Assembly: GCF_004786035.1 (NCBI RefSeq)
Contig: NZ_CP035088.1
Location: forward strand, 2,578,001 to 2,642,000
Direction: 5' to 3'
Source: Pseudomonas viciae
GTDB lineage: Bacteria; Pseudomonadota; Gammaproteobacteria; Pseudomonadales; Pseudomonadaceae
Length of the DNA stretch: 64,000 nucleotides
Made by a program: the position numbers and the translations under genes. This document shows, piece by piece, positions 9,366 to 17,418 of this stretch (within the stretch, counting starts at the first letter, position 1; each line of letters opens with the position of its first letter). The notes below the pieces were generated by a model, which worked only from the letters and a program-made list of their open reading frames with translations, had not been told where the DNA came from and made no database searches.

Positions 9366-9674
9366 ATGCGCAAACCAACCCTGATCGCCAGCCTGGTCCT
9401 GATCGCCGGCCTCGGAGCCCTTGGGCCTGTTGCGCAAGCGGTCGAAAAAACCGGAGACGCCCTGGAACATTCGCCGAGCAATGGGCGCAGGCTGGTGGAA
9501 AACGACCGAGTACCGGCGGACTACCAGCGTGCGGACAGGGCCATGAAAGACTGGAAACAGAAGAAACTCGAGCAGCCGACACAAGAACAGCAATGGGTGC
9601 ATATCGACGACAAGTACTTGCTGATCGAAACCGTGTCCGGCGCAATCGTCAAGATCGTTCCGGCCACACGTTAA
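9366..9674 (+). CDS. Small periplasmic RcnB-like protein
   Basis: This is a 102-residue secreted protein. Residues 1-25 form a Sec signal peptide with cleavage after Ala-Gln-Ala. The C-terminal segment WVHIDDKYLLIETVSGAIVKIV matches the RcnB family, periplasmic proteins linked in E. coli to nickel and cobalt homeostasis. The middle (about 28-75) is charged and probably disordered. GGAG lies 8 bases before the ATG. No metal transporter is adjacent, so a metal role is not supported by context. Confidence 0.75.
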   Translation: MRKPTLIASLVLIAGLGALGPVAQAVEKTGDALEHSPSNGRRLVENDRVPADYQRADRAMKDWKQKKLEQPTQEQQWVHIDDKYLLIETVSGAIVKIVPATR

Positions 9675-9678
9675 GTCT

Positions 9679-10002
9679 TCAGGTCACTTCGCCCTTGTCC
9701 CACAGGCGAACCAGTTCGCCGGGTGCCTGGTCCTCAGGCACCTGCAACACCATCTCGTCGTCATGGTCGTCAGTGCGATAACGCACCTCGATCTGGAAAA
9801 AACGCTGGTCGCCCCGGCCAGGTGTGGACGAAGTCAGTGGCAGACAGCCCTCCAGCACCGAGCAGATGCGCGTGCGTTGGTCGAGGTCGCACTGGGCGAA
9901 CTCGATTTCCCGGGGCCGGGTCAAGGCATGGATGGCCGCCACGCCGCCCTGGCGTGACAGTCGTACCACGGCATTATCGTCGAGGTCTGGAAGGGTTTTC
10001 AT
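9679..10002 (-). CDS. Emfourin-like protealysin inhibitor
   Basis: This is a 107-residue cytoplasmic-type protein (no signal peptide). I recognise the emfourin family, small slow-tight-binding inhibitors of M4 protealysin-like metallopeptidases first described in Serratia. The support is position, size and the pattern VVRLSRQGGVAAIHALTRP with the acidic C-terminal strand. Its ATG overlaps the protease stop as TGATG, so the two are translationally coupled. This pairing is the known genomic arrangement. The inhibitor would keep the protease silent inside the cell. Confidence 0.85.
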   Translation of the reverse strand: MKTLPDLDDNAVVRLSRQGGVAAIHALTRPREIEFAQCDLDQRTRICSVLEGCLPLTSSTPGRGDQRFFQIEVRYRTDDHDDEMVLQVPEDQAPGELVRLWDKGEVT

Positions 10003-11063
10003 CAGCTTTCCTCTGTCAGATCGACACCGACCTGGGCCCAGCCGTTCTGCACCGCTTGCACCTCCCGTTCACCGAAGCGCTGGCGGGCGTGCTCGACAGT
10101 GAGGCGGGCGAAAGCGCTGAAGGACGCGTCGTTGGCCAGTTTTCGGTCGCACAAGGTGTCATACCAGATCCGGCCGGCCTTTTCCCAGGCAAATCCGCCC
10201 AGCGTGGTGGCCGCCAGATAAAAGGCGCGATTGGGAATACCGGAGTTGATATGCACGCCGCCGTTGTCTTCGCGGGTGATGACGAATTCGCGCATGTGCG
10301 CCGGTTGCGGGTCTTTGCCCAGCAACGGGTCATCGTAGGCGGAGCCGGGGTTGGACATGCTGCGCAGGCCGTCGCCATTGATCTTGTCAGTGAGCAGGTC
10401 GGCGCCGATCAGCCAGTCGGCCTGGTCGGCGGTCTGCTCCAGCACGAACTGCTTGACCAGCACGCCGAACACATCGGAGATGGACTCGTTCAACGCTCCG
10501 GACTGGTTGGCGTAGACCAACCCGGCTTCACTTTCGGTGACACCATGGGCCAGTTCATGGGCGACCACGTCCAGGGAGCGGGTGAAGCGCTGGAAGATTT
10601 CTCCATCGCCGTCGCCAAACACCATTTGCGCGCCGTTCCAGAAGGCGTTTTCGTAGCCCTGGCCATAATGCACGCTGCCCACCAGGGCGAAGCCTTTGTT
10701 GTCGATGGAATCGCGCCCCAGGACTTTCCAGAAAAAATCATAGGTGGCACCGAGGGCGTTGTAGGCTTCGTCCACGGCTGGGTCGCCGCTGGCCGACTGG
10801 CCTTCCAGGCGAACCGGCTGGCCAGGCAGCTCCATGGTGTTTTGGGCATCATGCACGCTGCGCTGCGGGTGGCCGGGCCTGCCAGGCTTGGAGAATTTCG
10901 CGGCGGCGGGAAGATGACTGGGCGGCCCGGGGTTGTGCCGCAGGCTGCGCACGTGGGACAGGGTGCCGAGGGCGCTGGAGCGTTGCTGTTCGGAGCCATG
11001 GGCGATGATGCGATTGAGGATATACGGCGGAATGAAACCGTGGAGCGGACGAGAGTCGATCAT
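10002..11063 (-). CDS. M4-family protealysin-like zinc metallopeptidase
   Basis: This is a thermolysin-fold zinc protease of 353 residues with a short propeptide and no signal peptide, as in protealysin-like proteases. The propeptide carries the conserved P-P-Y-I-L motif (12-16). The active site is HELAH (His169, Glu170, His173), with third zinc ligand Glu193 in LNESISDVFG. The substrate-stabilising histidine is in EDNGGVHINSGIPN. I chose the ATG at 11061-11063, just before the PPYIL propeptide; the upstream open frame overlaps the FKBP gene on the other strand and is not coding. Relatives are exported without classical signals and act on other bacteria or host targets. The emfourin gene follows in the same transcript. 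Confidence 0.92.
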   Translation of the reverse strand: MIDSRPLHGFIPPYILNRIIAHGSEQQRSSALGTLSHVRSLRHNPGPPSHLPAAAKFSKPGRPGHPQRSVHDAQNTMELPGQPVRLEGQSASGDPAVDEAYNALGATYDFFWKVLGRDSIDNKGFALVGSVHYGQGYENAFWNGAQMVFGDGDGEIFQRFTRSLDVVAHELAHGVTESEAGLVYANQSGALNESISDVFGVLVKQFVLEQTADQADWLIGADLLTDKINGDGLRSMSNPGSAYDDPLLGKDPQPAHMREFVITREDNGGVHINSGIPNRAFYLAATTLGGFAWEKAGRIWYDTLCDRKLANDASFSAFARLTVEHARQRFGEREVQAVQNGWAQVGVDLTEES

Positions 11064-11210
11064 CAGAAAATCCTTATCTGAAAGGCAGGGTCGATACCCA
11101 TGTGAACCGAAGTGACCGCTGCGGTTCCCTGCTGCATGCAATACACATAAGTTTGCCAGGCGCGCCAATTTCTGCGAAAACCCCGCGCTTGAATTCCACG
11201 GAAATACCCC

Positions 11211-11552
11211 ATGAACGAAGAACTGCAAATCATCGACCTGGAACAGGGCGACGGCAAAAGCGTAGTCAAAGGCGCGCTGATCACCACCCAATACCGCGGC
11301 ACCCTTGAAGACGGCACCGAATTCGATTCGTCCTACAGTCGTGGCAAACCCTTTCAGTGCGTGATCGGCACCGGTCGCGTCATCAAGGGTTGGGACCTGG
11401 GCCTGATGGGCATGCAGGTCGGCGGCAAGCGCAAGCTGCTGGTACCGGCTCACTTGGCCTATGGCGAACGCTCCATGGGCGCCCATATCAAGCCCAACGC
11501 CAACCTCATCTTTGAAATCGAGTTGCTGGAAGTCCTGACCCGGGACGATTGA
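11211..11552 (+). CDS. FKBP-type peptidyl-prolyl cis-trans isomerase
   Basis: This is a 113-residue single-domain FKBP that accelerates proline isomerisation in the cytoplasm; no signal peptide is present. Family hallmarks are YRGTLEDGTEFDSSYSRGKPF, VIKGWDLGLMGMQVGGKRKL and PAHLAYGER, and it ends with the usual strand ANLIFEIELLEV. The aromatic binding-pocket residues are conserved. It stands alone and is convergent with the P450 gene after a 13-base gap. Confidence 0.95.
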   Translation: MNEELQIIDLEQGDGKSVVKGALITTQYRGTLEDGTEFDSSYSRGKPFQCVIGTGRVIKGWDLGLMGMQVGGKRKLLVPAHLAYGERSMGAHIKPNANLIFEIELLEVLTRDD

Positions 11553-11565
11553 GCGATGCTGTGGA

Positions 11566-12702
11566 TCAGGGCGTTTTCGTCCCGGGCCGGTCGCTGAACA
11601 ACGGAATGCGTCCGTTGATAGAAGGGCGGTAGCACCAGATCAATTGATCCAGTCGTGGTTCACGCTCAAGAAGCGCACCCAGTGTGGCCTGTGCGATGTC
11701 CAATGCCAGGGTTTGACCGGGGCACTCATGGCGCCCGGCGCCGAAGCTGAAACTGCGGCGGCCCGGGCGGTCCAGCAGCAGGATGTCCGGTTGCGGGTTG
11801 AGCTGTGGATCGCGGTTGGCCGAGGCCAGTAGCACCAGGATTACATCCCCTGGGTTCAGCGTGGTACCGAGGGGTTCGCAGGGCGCGGCGACGAAGCGGC
11901 GCGTGTGCTGCACCGAAGGGTCGAAGCGCTGGACTTCGGCCAGCAACGGGCGGATTTTCCCAGGATCCTCCCGGAGTGTGCGCTGCAGTGCCGGATCGCG
12001 GATCAGTGCCAGCAACGCATTGCCAATCAGGCCGGCCGTGGCTTCATAGGTCTGCGAGAGCAGGCCGATCAGGTTGGCGATCAGGCCGTCCGGATCGGTA
12101 CCTTCGAAGCCCCGGCCAATGTGCGCCAACAACGGGCTGTCCCGCGCCTCGATCCGCTCCCCGAAAACTGTGACCAGTCGCTCGCTGGCCCGGTGCGCCG
12201 CGTCCAGTTGCGCCGCGTCACTCAGGGGCGACAGACAGCTCACGAAATTCCCGGTCAGCTCGCTGATCATGCGACAGTCCGCCGGACTGAAACCCAACAG
12301 CGCCGCCACCACGCTGGCCGGTCCGATGAACTGAGCCTGGTGCAGGCCTTCGGCACCTTCCTTGAAGAAGCGCGCCCTGACCAATGCCTCGACCTGTTGC
12401 GGGTCGATGTCCTGCAACCGCGGCGCAATCGCGGCCCTCGGGCAACGCTGCTGTTCACCTTCGTTCATACGCATCAGGCGCCCGAATACGTGCCCGGCGG
12501 GCCCCTCGGCAATGGCCTTTGGCACGGGCTCGTGGGCCGGGCGCACATGGCAATCGGGGTGATGTAACACCGCGCATACGGCCTCGGCGCTGCTGGCGAT
12601 CCACAGATTCAATTGCGGATCGAAGGTCAGCCCGCCTGCGGCCCGCAGGTTCGCGTAGTAGGGGTAGGGATCAGGGTGAGTCGCGGCGATGATCGGGTCC
12701 AT
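11566..12702 (-). CDS. Cytochrome P450
   Basis: This is a soluble bacterial P450 monooxygenase of 378 residues. The haem-binding loop FSFGAGRHECPGQ places the thiolate ligand at Cys327. The ExxR motif is Glu256-Arg259. The I-helix region at about 211-225 (LIGLLSQTYEATAG) lacks the usual acid/threonine pair in the standard spacing, so oxygen activation may differ. No ferredoxin or reductase gene is adjacent. It is divergent from an ArsR-like regulator 82 bases away, which suggests local control. The substrate is unknown. Confidence 0.93.
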   Translation of the reverse strand: MDPIIAATHPDPYPYYANLRAAGGLTFDPQLNLWIASSAEAVCAVLHHPDCHVRPAHEPVPKAIAEGPAGHVFGRLMRMNEGEQQRCPRAAIAPRLQDIDPQQVEALVRARFFKEGAEGLHQAQFIGPASVVAALLGFSPADCRMISELTGNFVSCLSPLSDAAQLDAAHRASERLVTVFGERIEARDSPLLAHIGRGFEGTDPDGLIANLIGLLSQTYEATAGLIGNALLALIRDPALQRTLREDPGKIRPLLAEVQRFDPSVQHTRRFVAAPCEPLGTTLNPGDVILVLLASANRDPQLNPQPDILLLDRPGRRSFSFGAGRHECPGQTLALDIAQATLGALLEREPRLDQLIWCYRPSINGRIPLFSDRPGTKTP

Positions 12703-12784
12703 GGAGTACGGCCTTGTTCATGATGGAGAAAGTGCTGCTACTCTCTCCAGTCGGTGCATGGCTTGATTCGTCGGGGAGCGAAAT

Positions 12785-13564
12785 ATGAACGCAGAGCAAC
12801 ATGATGTTGGCGTGTCCCAAGTGGCCGCGGCTATCGCCGAACCAGCCCGGACCCGAATGCTGTGTTCGCTGATGGACGGCCATGCCCGCACCAGCACGGA
12901 ATTGGCGAGCATTGCCGATGTCAGTGCCTCTACCGCCAGCGCCCACCTGGCGAAGCTCAAGGAACTGGCCCTGGTGCGCCTGCACGTCCAGGGGCGTCAT
13001 CGTTATTACAGCCTGGCGGACAAACGCGTCGCCCAGGCCCTTGAAGCGCTGATGGTGATCGGCCAGAACGCCGCTCCGACCTTCACGCCACGCACCCCGG
13101 ATCGCCTGCAATTCGCTCGCACCTGTTACGACCACATGGCCGGCACCCTGGCGGTGCGGCTGCATGATCGGATGATCGAGGCCGGGTGGCTGGTAGACGT
13201 GGAAGGGCGCGATTATCGGTTGAGTGAATCGGGCGAGGCCCTGGTCGAGGGGCTGGGCGTGGATGTTCAGGCGTTGAGCGCCCAACGCCGCCGATTCGCC
13301 TGTCCCTGCCTGGACTGGAGCATGCGCCGTCCGCACCTGGGCGGTGCCCTGGGGGCGGCGTTGCTGCAAGTGGCGATCAAGCGCAAGTGGGTGATTCAGG
13401 ACCTGGATAGCCGGGCGTTGGGGTTGACGGCCAGTGGTCGCCGGGAAATGGCGGGGCGGTTGGGTATCGATGTCGAGATGGATGCCGGGCCTGCCGGCGC
13501 CATCGCTAGCAGGCTTGCTCCCACATTGGCACTCGGATACTCAAAAATCCGGCGTTCACCATAA
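12785..13564 (+). CDS. ArsR-like winged-helix transcriptional regulator
   Basis: This 259-residue protein has an N-terminal ArsR-type helix-turn-helix at about 10-85 (TSTELASIADVSASTASAHLAKLKEL, then a wing with GRHRYYSL). A longer C-terminal half ends near residue 235 with CPCLDWSMRRPHLGGALG and a second helical segment. It has no ArsR-type metal motif in the recognition helix. The last 20 or so residues (from about AGAIASRL) are encoded by a REP sequence that replaces the natural terminus. It is divergent from the P450 gene and probably controls it. Confidence 0.85.
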   Translation: MNAEQHDVGVSQVAAAIAEPARTRMLCSLMDGHARTSTELASIADVSASTASAHLAKLKELALVRLHVQGRHRYYSLADKRVAQALEALMVIGQNAAPTFTPRTPDRLQFARTCYDHMAGTLAVRLHDRMIEAGWLVDVEGRDYRLSESGEALVEGLGVDVQALSAQRRRFACPCLDWSMRRPHLGGALGAALLQVAIKRKWVIQDLDSRALGLTASGRREMAGRLGIDVEMDAGPAGAIASRLAPTLALGYSKIRRSP

Positions 13565-13608
13565 ATCTCCTGTGGGAGCTGAGCTTGCTCGCGATGGCGA
13601 TTCCAGCC
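13500..13608. repeat. REP pair (REPIN), partly inside the ArsR-like gene
   Basis: A degenerate copy (AGCAGGCTTGCTCCCACA at about 13508-13525) lies inside the 3' end of the regulator gene. A second copy in the same direction (GTGGGAGCTGAGCTTGCTCGC, about 13572-13592) follows between the convergent regulator and mgdD genes. Confidence 0.8.
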
Positions 13609-13626
13609 ACGTCATCGCAGGCAGGT

Positions 13627-14205
13627 TCACACCATTCCCGAAAACTCCTGCATGGCATCGAGCAAAGCCTCTCGGAAATACGCTTTTGACGCCCGATCGC
13701 ACAGGATGTGCAAACTTGCCTGCTGCGCGGTACTGGAGTTGATCACGATCACATTGATGCGTGCCGCCGACGTTTGGGCCACCGCTCCCGGGCCGAACGC
13801 CTGTGGGCTCAGATCGACCCCACAGAGCTTGGCCATCACTTCACTCAAATGCTCTCCCGTCAGTTGAAAACAGGCATGACTGTCCTGACGAGGCAGCAAA
13901 TAGTTGGCTTGGTGATCGAGCTCCCAGCGCGCTTCTTCGTCGGCAATGCGCTGGCCCTGGTCTTCGAGGCTGCCCAACAGCAGATATTCGGTCTGCGACA
14001 GGCGTGCCACTTGGCTGCCATCGGTCTGGGGCTCGGCGCGATTGGGGGCGTGGGGCAGAACGAAATGGCGACCTTGCAGGTACGCGGCACTGTGAGCACC
14101 ACGAAAACCTACCCGAGGCAGGTCAGTTAAATCCGCCAGCGTGCACGTGGGCAACGGCGCGAGAGCGTGGTGCCCGACGGTGTGTTGTTCTTTCAGACTG
14201 GTCAT
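13627..14205 (-). CDS. mgdD: Sarcosine oxidase gamma-like subunit, probable N-methylglutamate dehydrogenase MgdD
   Basis: This is the gamma subunit of a heterotetrameric sarcosine-oxidase-type enzyme (192 residues). The family is recognised from its position after the alpha subunit and from motifs ARLSQTEYLLLG and QDSHACFQLTGEHLSEVMAKLCGVDLSP. It is a GcvT-fold structural subunit without known catalytic residues. It starts 3 bases after the alpha subunit. Because the same region carries gmaS and mgsABC, I read this complex as N-methylglutamate dehydrogenase; plain sarcosine oxidase (soxG) is the alternative name. It is the last gene of the purU-folD-mgdABCD operon. Confidence 0.85.
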   Translation of the reverse strand: MTSLKEQHTVGHHALAPLPTCTLADLTDLPRVGFRGAHSAAYLQGRHFVLPHAPNRAEPQTDGSQVARLSQTEYLLLGSLEDQGQRIADEEARWELDHQANYLLPRQDSHACFQLTGEHLSEVMAKLCGVDLSPQAFGPGAVAQTSAARINVIVINSSTAQQASLHILCDRASKAYFREALLDAMQEFSGMV

Positions 14206-14208
14206 GGC

Positions 14209-17106
14209 TCAAAGCTCCTGGCGTTGGTTGTCGGGATCAAAGAAGGGCAACTGCACCACCTCGGCCTGGACGACGATGCCCCCTTCGACACGGATCGGGA
14301 TGCGTTGCCCCGGGGTGCTTTGGTCGATGCCGGCGTAGGCCAGGCCGATGATCTTGCCAAGGCTTGCGGAATATTCGCAGGACGTGACATTGCCGCTGAT
14401 GTCCGGCCCGTTGAGCACCAGATGCCCTTCAAGCGGTTGCGGGCTGTTCTTCGGTAGGCTGAAGCCCACCAGTTTGCGTTTTAGCGGCTGGGCTTGGAGG
14501 ATGTCCACCGAGCGCCGGCCAACAAAGAACGGCTTGCTGCGGTTGACCGCCCAGCCCATGTCGATTTCCGCCGGATGGGTCATGCCGTCGGTGTCCTGAC
14601 TGATGATCACGTGGCCTTTTTCCAGGCGCAGCAGGCGTTGGGTTTCGACGCCGAAGGGGCGGATGCCGTGGGCCTTGCCGGCCTCCATCAGTGCGTCCCA
14701 AAGCTTGAGCCCATGACGCGCCGGCACGTGGATTTCATAGCCCAGTTCGCCGACAAAACCCACTCGCAGCAAACGGGCCTTGATGCCGGCCACGGTGCCC
14801 TGGCGCACCCCCAGATAAGGAAACGCTTCGGCGCTCAGATCCAGGTCGGTGCAAACCTGCTCCAGTACTTTGCGCGAGTCGGGCCCGGCGACGTTGACCG
14901 CGCAAATGGCCGCGGTGACGTTGGCGACATCCACGTCGAGGCGCCATTGCGCGTTCCACTTGAGCATTTGCTGATAGATCCGGTCGACGCCACTGGTAGT
15001 GGCGGTGACGTAGAAGTGATTTTCGGCAAACCGCGCGCAGACACCATCGTCGATCACCACGCCGTGCTCGTTGGTCATCAGCGCATAGCGGGAGCGGCCG
15101 ACCGGTTGTTTGAGGAAGGCGAAGGTGTACATGCGGTTGAGCAGCTCGGCGGCGTCTGGGCCACGTACATCCAAACCGCCCAGTGTCGAGACGTCGATGA
15201 GGCCGACCTTATTGCGTACATGCAGGGCTTCGGCCTGCATGCAGGCCTCGCGATCCTTGGTATCACCGTAGTAGGCCGGGCGTTGCCAGATGCCGGCGGG
15301 CATCATCTTCGCCCCGGCCTGCAGGTGGCGGGCATGCATCGGCGTTTGTCGGTAGGGATCGAATGCGCGACCGGCGACGTGCGCCAGCTTCTCGGCCACA
15401 AACGGCGGCCGCGCGGTGGTCACACCGGTTTCGCTGATGTTGCGTTGCGTGGCCCACGCCACCAGCCGAGCGGTCGGCAGCGCCGAGTGACGCCCTTGAG
15501 ACGGTCCCATGCCGACGGTGGAGTAGCGCTTGACCAGTTGCACGTCGCGATAGCCGACGCGGGTGGCGTTGACGATGTCGGCCACCTGCAGGTCCTCGTC
15601 GAAGTCGACGAAGTCCTTGCCTTTGGGGTGCGGGAAGATGGGCCAATTGAAATTGACCCGAGCCTCGCCACTCAATGGCGCGCGTTGCGTGCTGACGGTC
15701 AGACCCAGCGCGAGGGCGGCTTCGGCGCCGGCATTCACGCCATCGGCAATCACGTTATCCAGATGGTGCCGACCGTTGACCGAGCCGGCGACATTCAGAT
15801 TCCCTGGCAGGCCGCTGAGGGTGAACTCGGCCCGTTGATCGTCGTAGGCCAGTTTGCCGCCGGCCTGGCACAGCAGTTGATAGACCGGCATGTAACCGGC
15901 GGACATGCACAGTAAATCGCACGCCAGATATTGCCCGCTCTCGGCGACCTGGCCCTGTGCGGTGATCTGGCGCACGTCGACACCGTTGATATGGCGCATG
16001 CCTTTTTCGTGCTGGGCTTCATAAACGGTGCTGTTGGCCTGACGGTAGATCTTGCGTTGCGCCAGTGCGCGCAGCAGGGCTTCGTCCGCAGGCCCTTGGC
16101 GCAGGTCCACCACCGCGACGACTTCCACGCCCTGGTCATGCAGATCAAGCGCGGCGAGGTAACCATCGTCGTTGCCCGTCAGCACCACGGCGCGGTTGCC
16201 CGGTTTGACCGCATACAGCTTCATCAGCCTTTGCGCGGCGCTGGTCAGCATCACTCCCGGCAGGTCGTTGTTGCGAAAGATCACCGGCTGATCGAACGCG
16301 CCGCTGCACACCAGGCATTGGCGGGCGCGGACCTTGTACAGGCGTTTGCCCTGGATCACCGGCAGGTAGTTATCGGTGAACCAGGCGTTGCACGTGGCTT
16401 CGGTGAGGATCTGGATATTGGCGTGTTGCTCGACCGCCGCGAGCAGTTCGCGGCGCAGGTTTTCAGCCTTGTTGCCGTCGATGTCGAAGCGGGCATAGGT
16501 GAGCGAGCCACCGAGAATCGGCTGTTGCTCGATGAGCAGCACCTTGGCTCCGGCGTTGGCGGCGGTCAGGGCGGCGTGCAACCCGGCGGGACCGGCACCG
16601 ATGACGGCGACGTCGGTAAACAGGTACGCCTTGTCGTAGTACTCCGGCTGGAACTTCAGGTCGAGCACACCGAGGCCGGCCTTCTTGCGAATGATCGGTT
16701 CCCAGACTTTCCACATGCCCTTGGGCTTGTAGAACGAGCGGTAGTAGAAGCCCACCGGCATGAATTTGGAAAACTTGCCCAGGTAGGCGTCGCGGTCGTT
16801 ATCCAGCGAGCCGTTGACGTTCTGCGCCGTCACCTGCAAACCCGCAGACAGCGCGTGAGCGTCGGCCAGCACATTGGGTTCCTGGGGCAGTTGCACCAGG
16901 CTGTTGGCGTCCTGGCCAGCCATGGTCAGCGGGCCGCGTGGGCGATGGTATTTGAACGAGCGGGAGATCAGGAAGCGCCCGTTGGCCAACAAGGCGCTGG
17001 CGATACTGTCGCCTTGCAAGCCTTGGTAGCGCTGCCCGTCGAAACTGAAATCCAGCGGCTGATCACGGTCGATCAGCAAGCCCATGGGGGCGGGTAGGCG
17101 ATTCAT
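14209..17106 (-). CDS. mgdC: Sarcosine oxidase alpha-like subunit, probable N-methylglutamate dehydrogenase MgdC
   Basis: This 965-residue large subunit combines three modules. The N-terminus has a 2Fe-2S-ferredoxin-like fold without the cluster (about 10-100). Next comes a pyridine-nucleotide/FAD Rossmann domain (DVAVIGAGPAGLHAALTAAN, about 165-190). The C-terminal half is a GcvT-type tetrahydrofolate-binding domain (about 590-960; GFVGELGYEIHVPARHG and FGVETQRLLRLEKGHVI), which would capture the released C1 unit as methylene-THF. Its ATG overlaps the delta-subunit stop as ATGA, with AAGGAG 7 bases upstream. The size equals TSOX alpha. Assignment to N-methylglutamate rather than sarcosine rests on gene context. 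Confidence 0.88.
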   Translation of the reverse strand: MNRLPAPMGLLIDRDQPLDFSFDGQRYQGLQGDSIASALLANGRFLISRSFKYHRPRGPLTMAGQDANSLVQLPQEPNVLADAHALSAGLQVTAQNVNGSLDNDRDAYLGKFSKFMPVGFYYRSFYKPKGMWKVWEPIIRKKAGLGVLDLKFQPEYYDKAYLFTDVAVIGAGPAGLHAALTAANAGAKVLLIEQQPILGGSLTYARFDIDGNKAENLRRELLAAVEQHANIQILTEATCNAWFTDNYLPVIQGKRLYKVRARQCLVCSGAFDQPVIFRNNDLPGVMLTSAAQRLMKLYAVKPGNRAVVLTGNDDGYLAALDLHDQGVEVVAVVDLRQGPADEALLRALAQRKIYRQANSTVYEAQHEKGMRHINGVDVRQITAQGQVAESGQYLACDLLCMSAGYMPVYQLLCQAGGKLAYDDQRAEFTLSGLPGNLNVAGSVNGRHHLDNVIADGVNAGAEAALALGLTVSTQRAPLSGEARVNFNWPIFPHPKGKDFVDFDEDLQVADIVNATRVGYRDVQLVKRYSTVGMGPSQGRHSALPTARLVAWATQRNISETGVTTARPPFVAEKLAHVAGRAFDPYRQTPMHARHLQAGAKMMPAGIWQRPAYYGDTKDREACMQAEALHVRNKVGLIDVSTLGGLDVRGPDAAELLNRMYTFAFLKQPVGRSRYALMTNEHGVVIDDGVCARFAENHFYVTATTSGVDRIYQQMLKWNAQWRLDVDVANVTAAICAVNVAGPDSRKVLEQVCTDLDLSAEAFPYLGVRQGTVAGIKARLLRVGFVGELGYEIHVPARHGLKLWDALMEAGKAHGIRPFGVETQRLLRLEKGHVIISQDTDGMTHPAEIDMGWAVNRSKPFFVGRRSVDILQAQPLKRKLVGFSLPKNSPQPLEGHLVLNGPDISGNVTSCEYSASLGKIIGLAYAGIDQSTPGQRIPIRVEGGIVVQAEVVQLPFFDPDNQRQEL

Positions 17107-17405
17107 CCTGCGATCTCCTTGGCGGCGGCGTTGAATTCGACACGGGTGCTGAAGAGCTCTTTAGGATCGAAGGTGCGCAGAATTTCGTCGGTGACGGTAT
17201 GCCGCTCCGCGAGGAACCAGTAGCTGGAGGGGGTGTGCATCCACCATTCGCGCACCACGCCGGCGAGGTTGTCGGTGTTGAACACGTAGTCCGCCCATTC
17301 GCCGTCGCTGCAGGTGACCGGGTCGGGCATGGGTTTGAATTCACCGCCATAGGTGAACTCGCTGATATTGCGCGGCCCGTTGAGCGGGCAAGTCATGATT
17401 TTCAT
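17103..17405 (-). CDS. mgdB: Sarcosine oxidase delta-like subunit, probable N-methylglutamate dehydrogenase MgdB
   Basis: This is the smallest subunit (100 residues), identified from MKIMTCPLNGPRNISEFTYGG and the W-M-H-T segment. In characterised sarcosine oxidases the delta subunit binds zinc through Cys6, Cys9, a His near 59 and a Cys four residues after it. Here Cys6 and His57 remain, but the second Cys is Asn9 and the last is Ser61, so the zinc site looks lost. This suggests a diverged branch of the family, in line with an N-methylglutamate dehydrogenase. It lies 13 bases after the beta subunit. Confidence 0.88.
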   Translation of the reverse strand: MKIMTCPLNGPRNISEFTYGGEFKPMPDPVTCSDGEWADYVFNTDNLAGVVREWWMHTPSSYWFLAERHTVTDEILRTFDPKELFSTRVEFNAAAKEIAG

Positions 17406-17418
17406 AGTCTGCTCTGCG

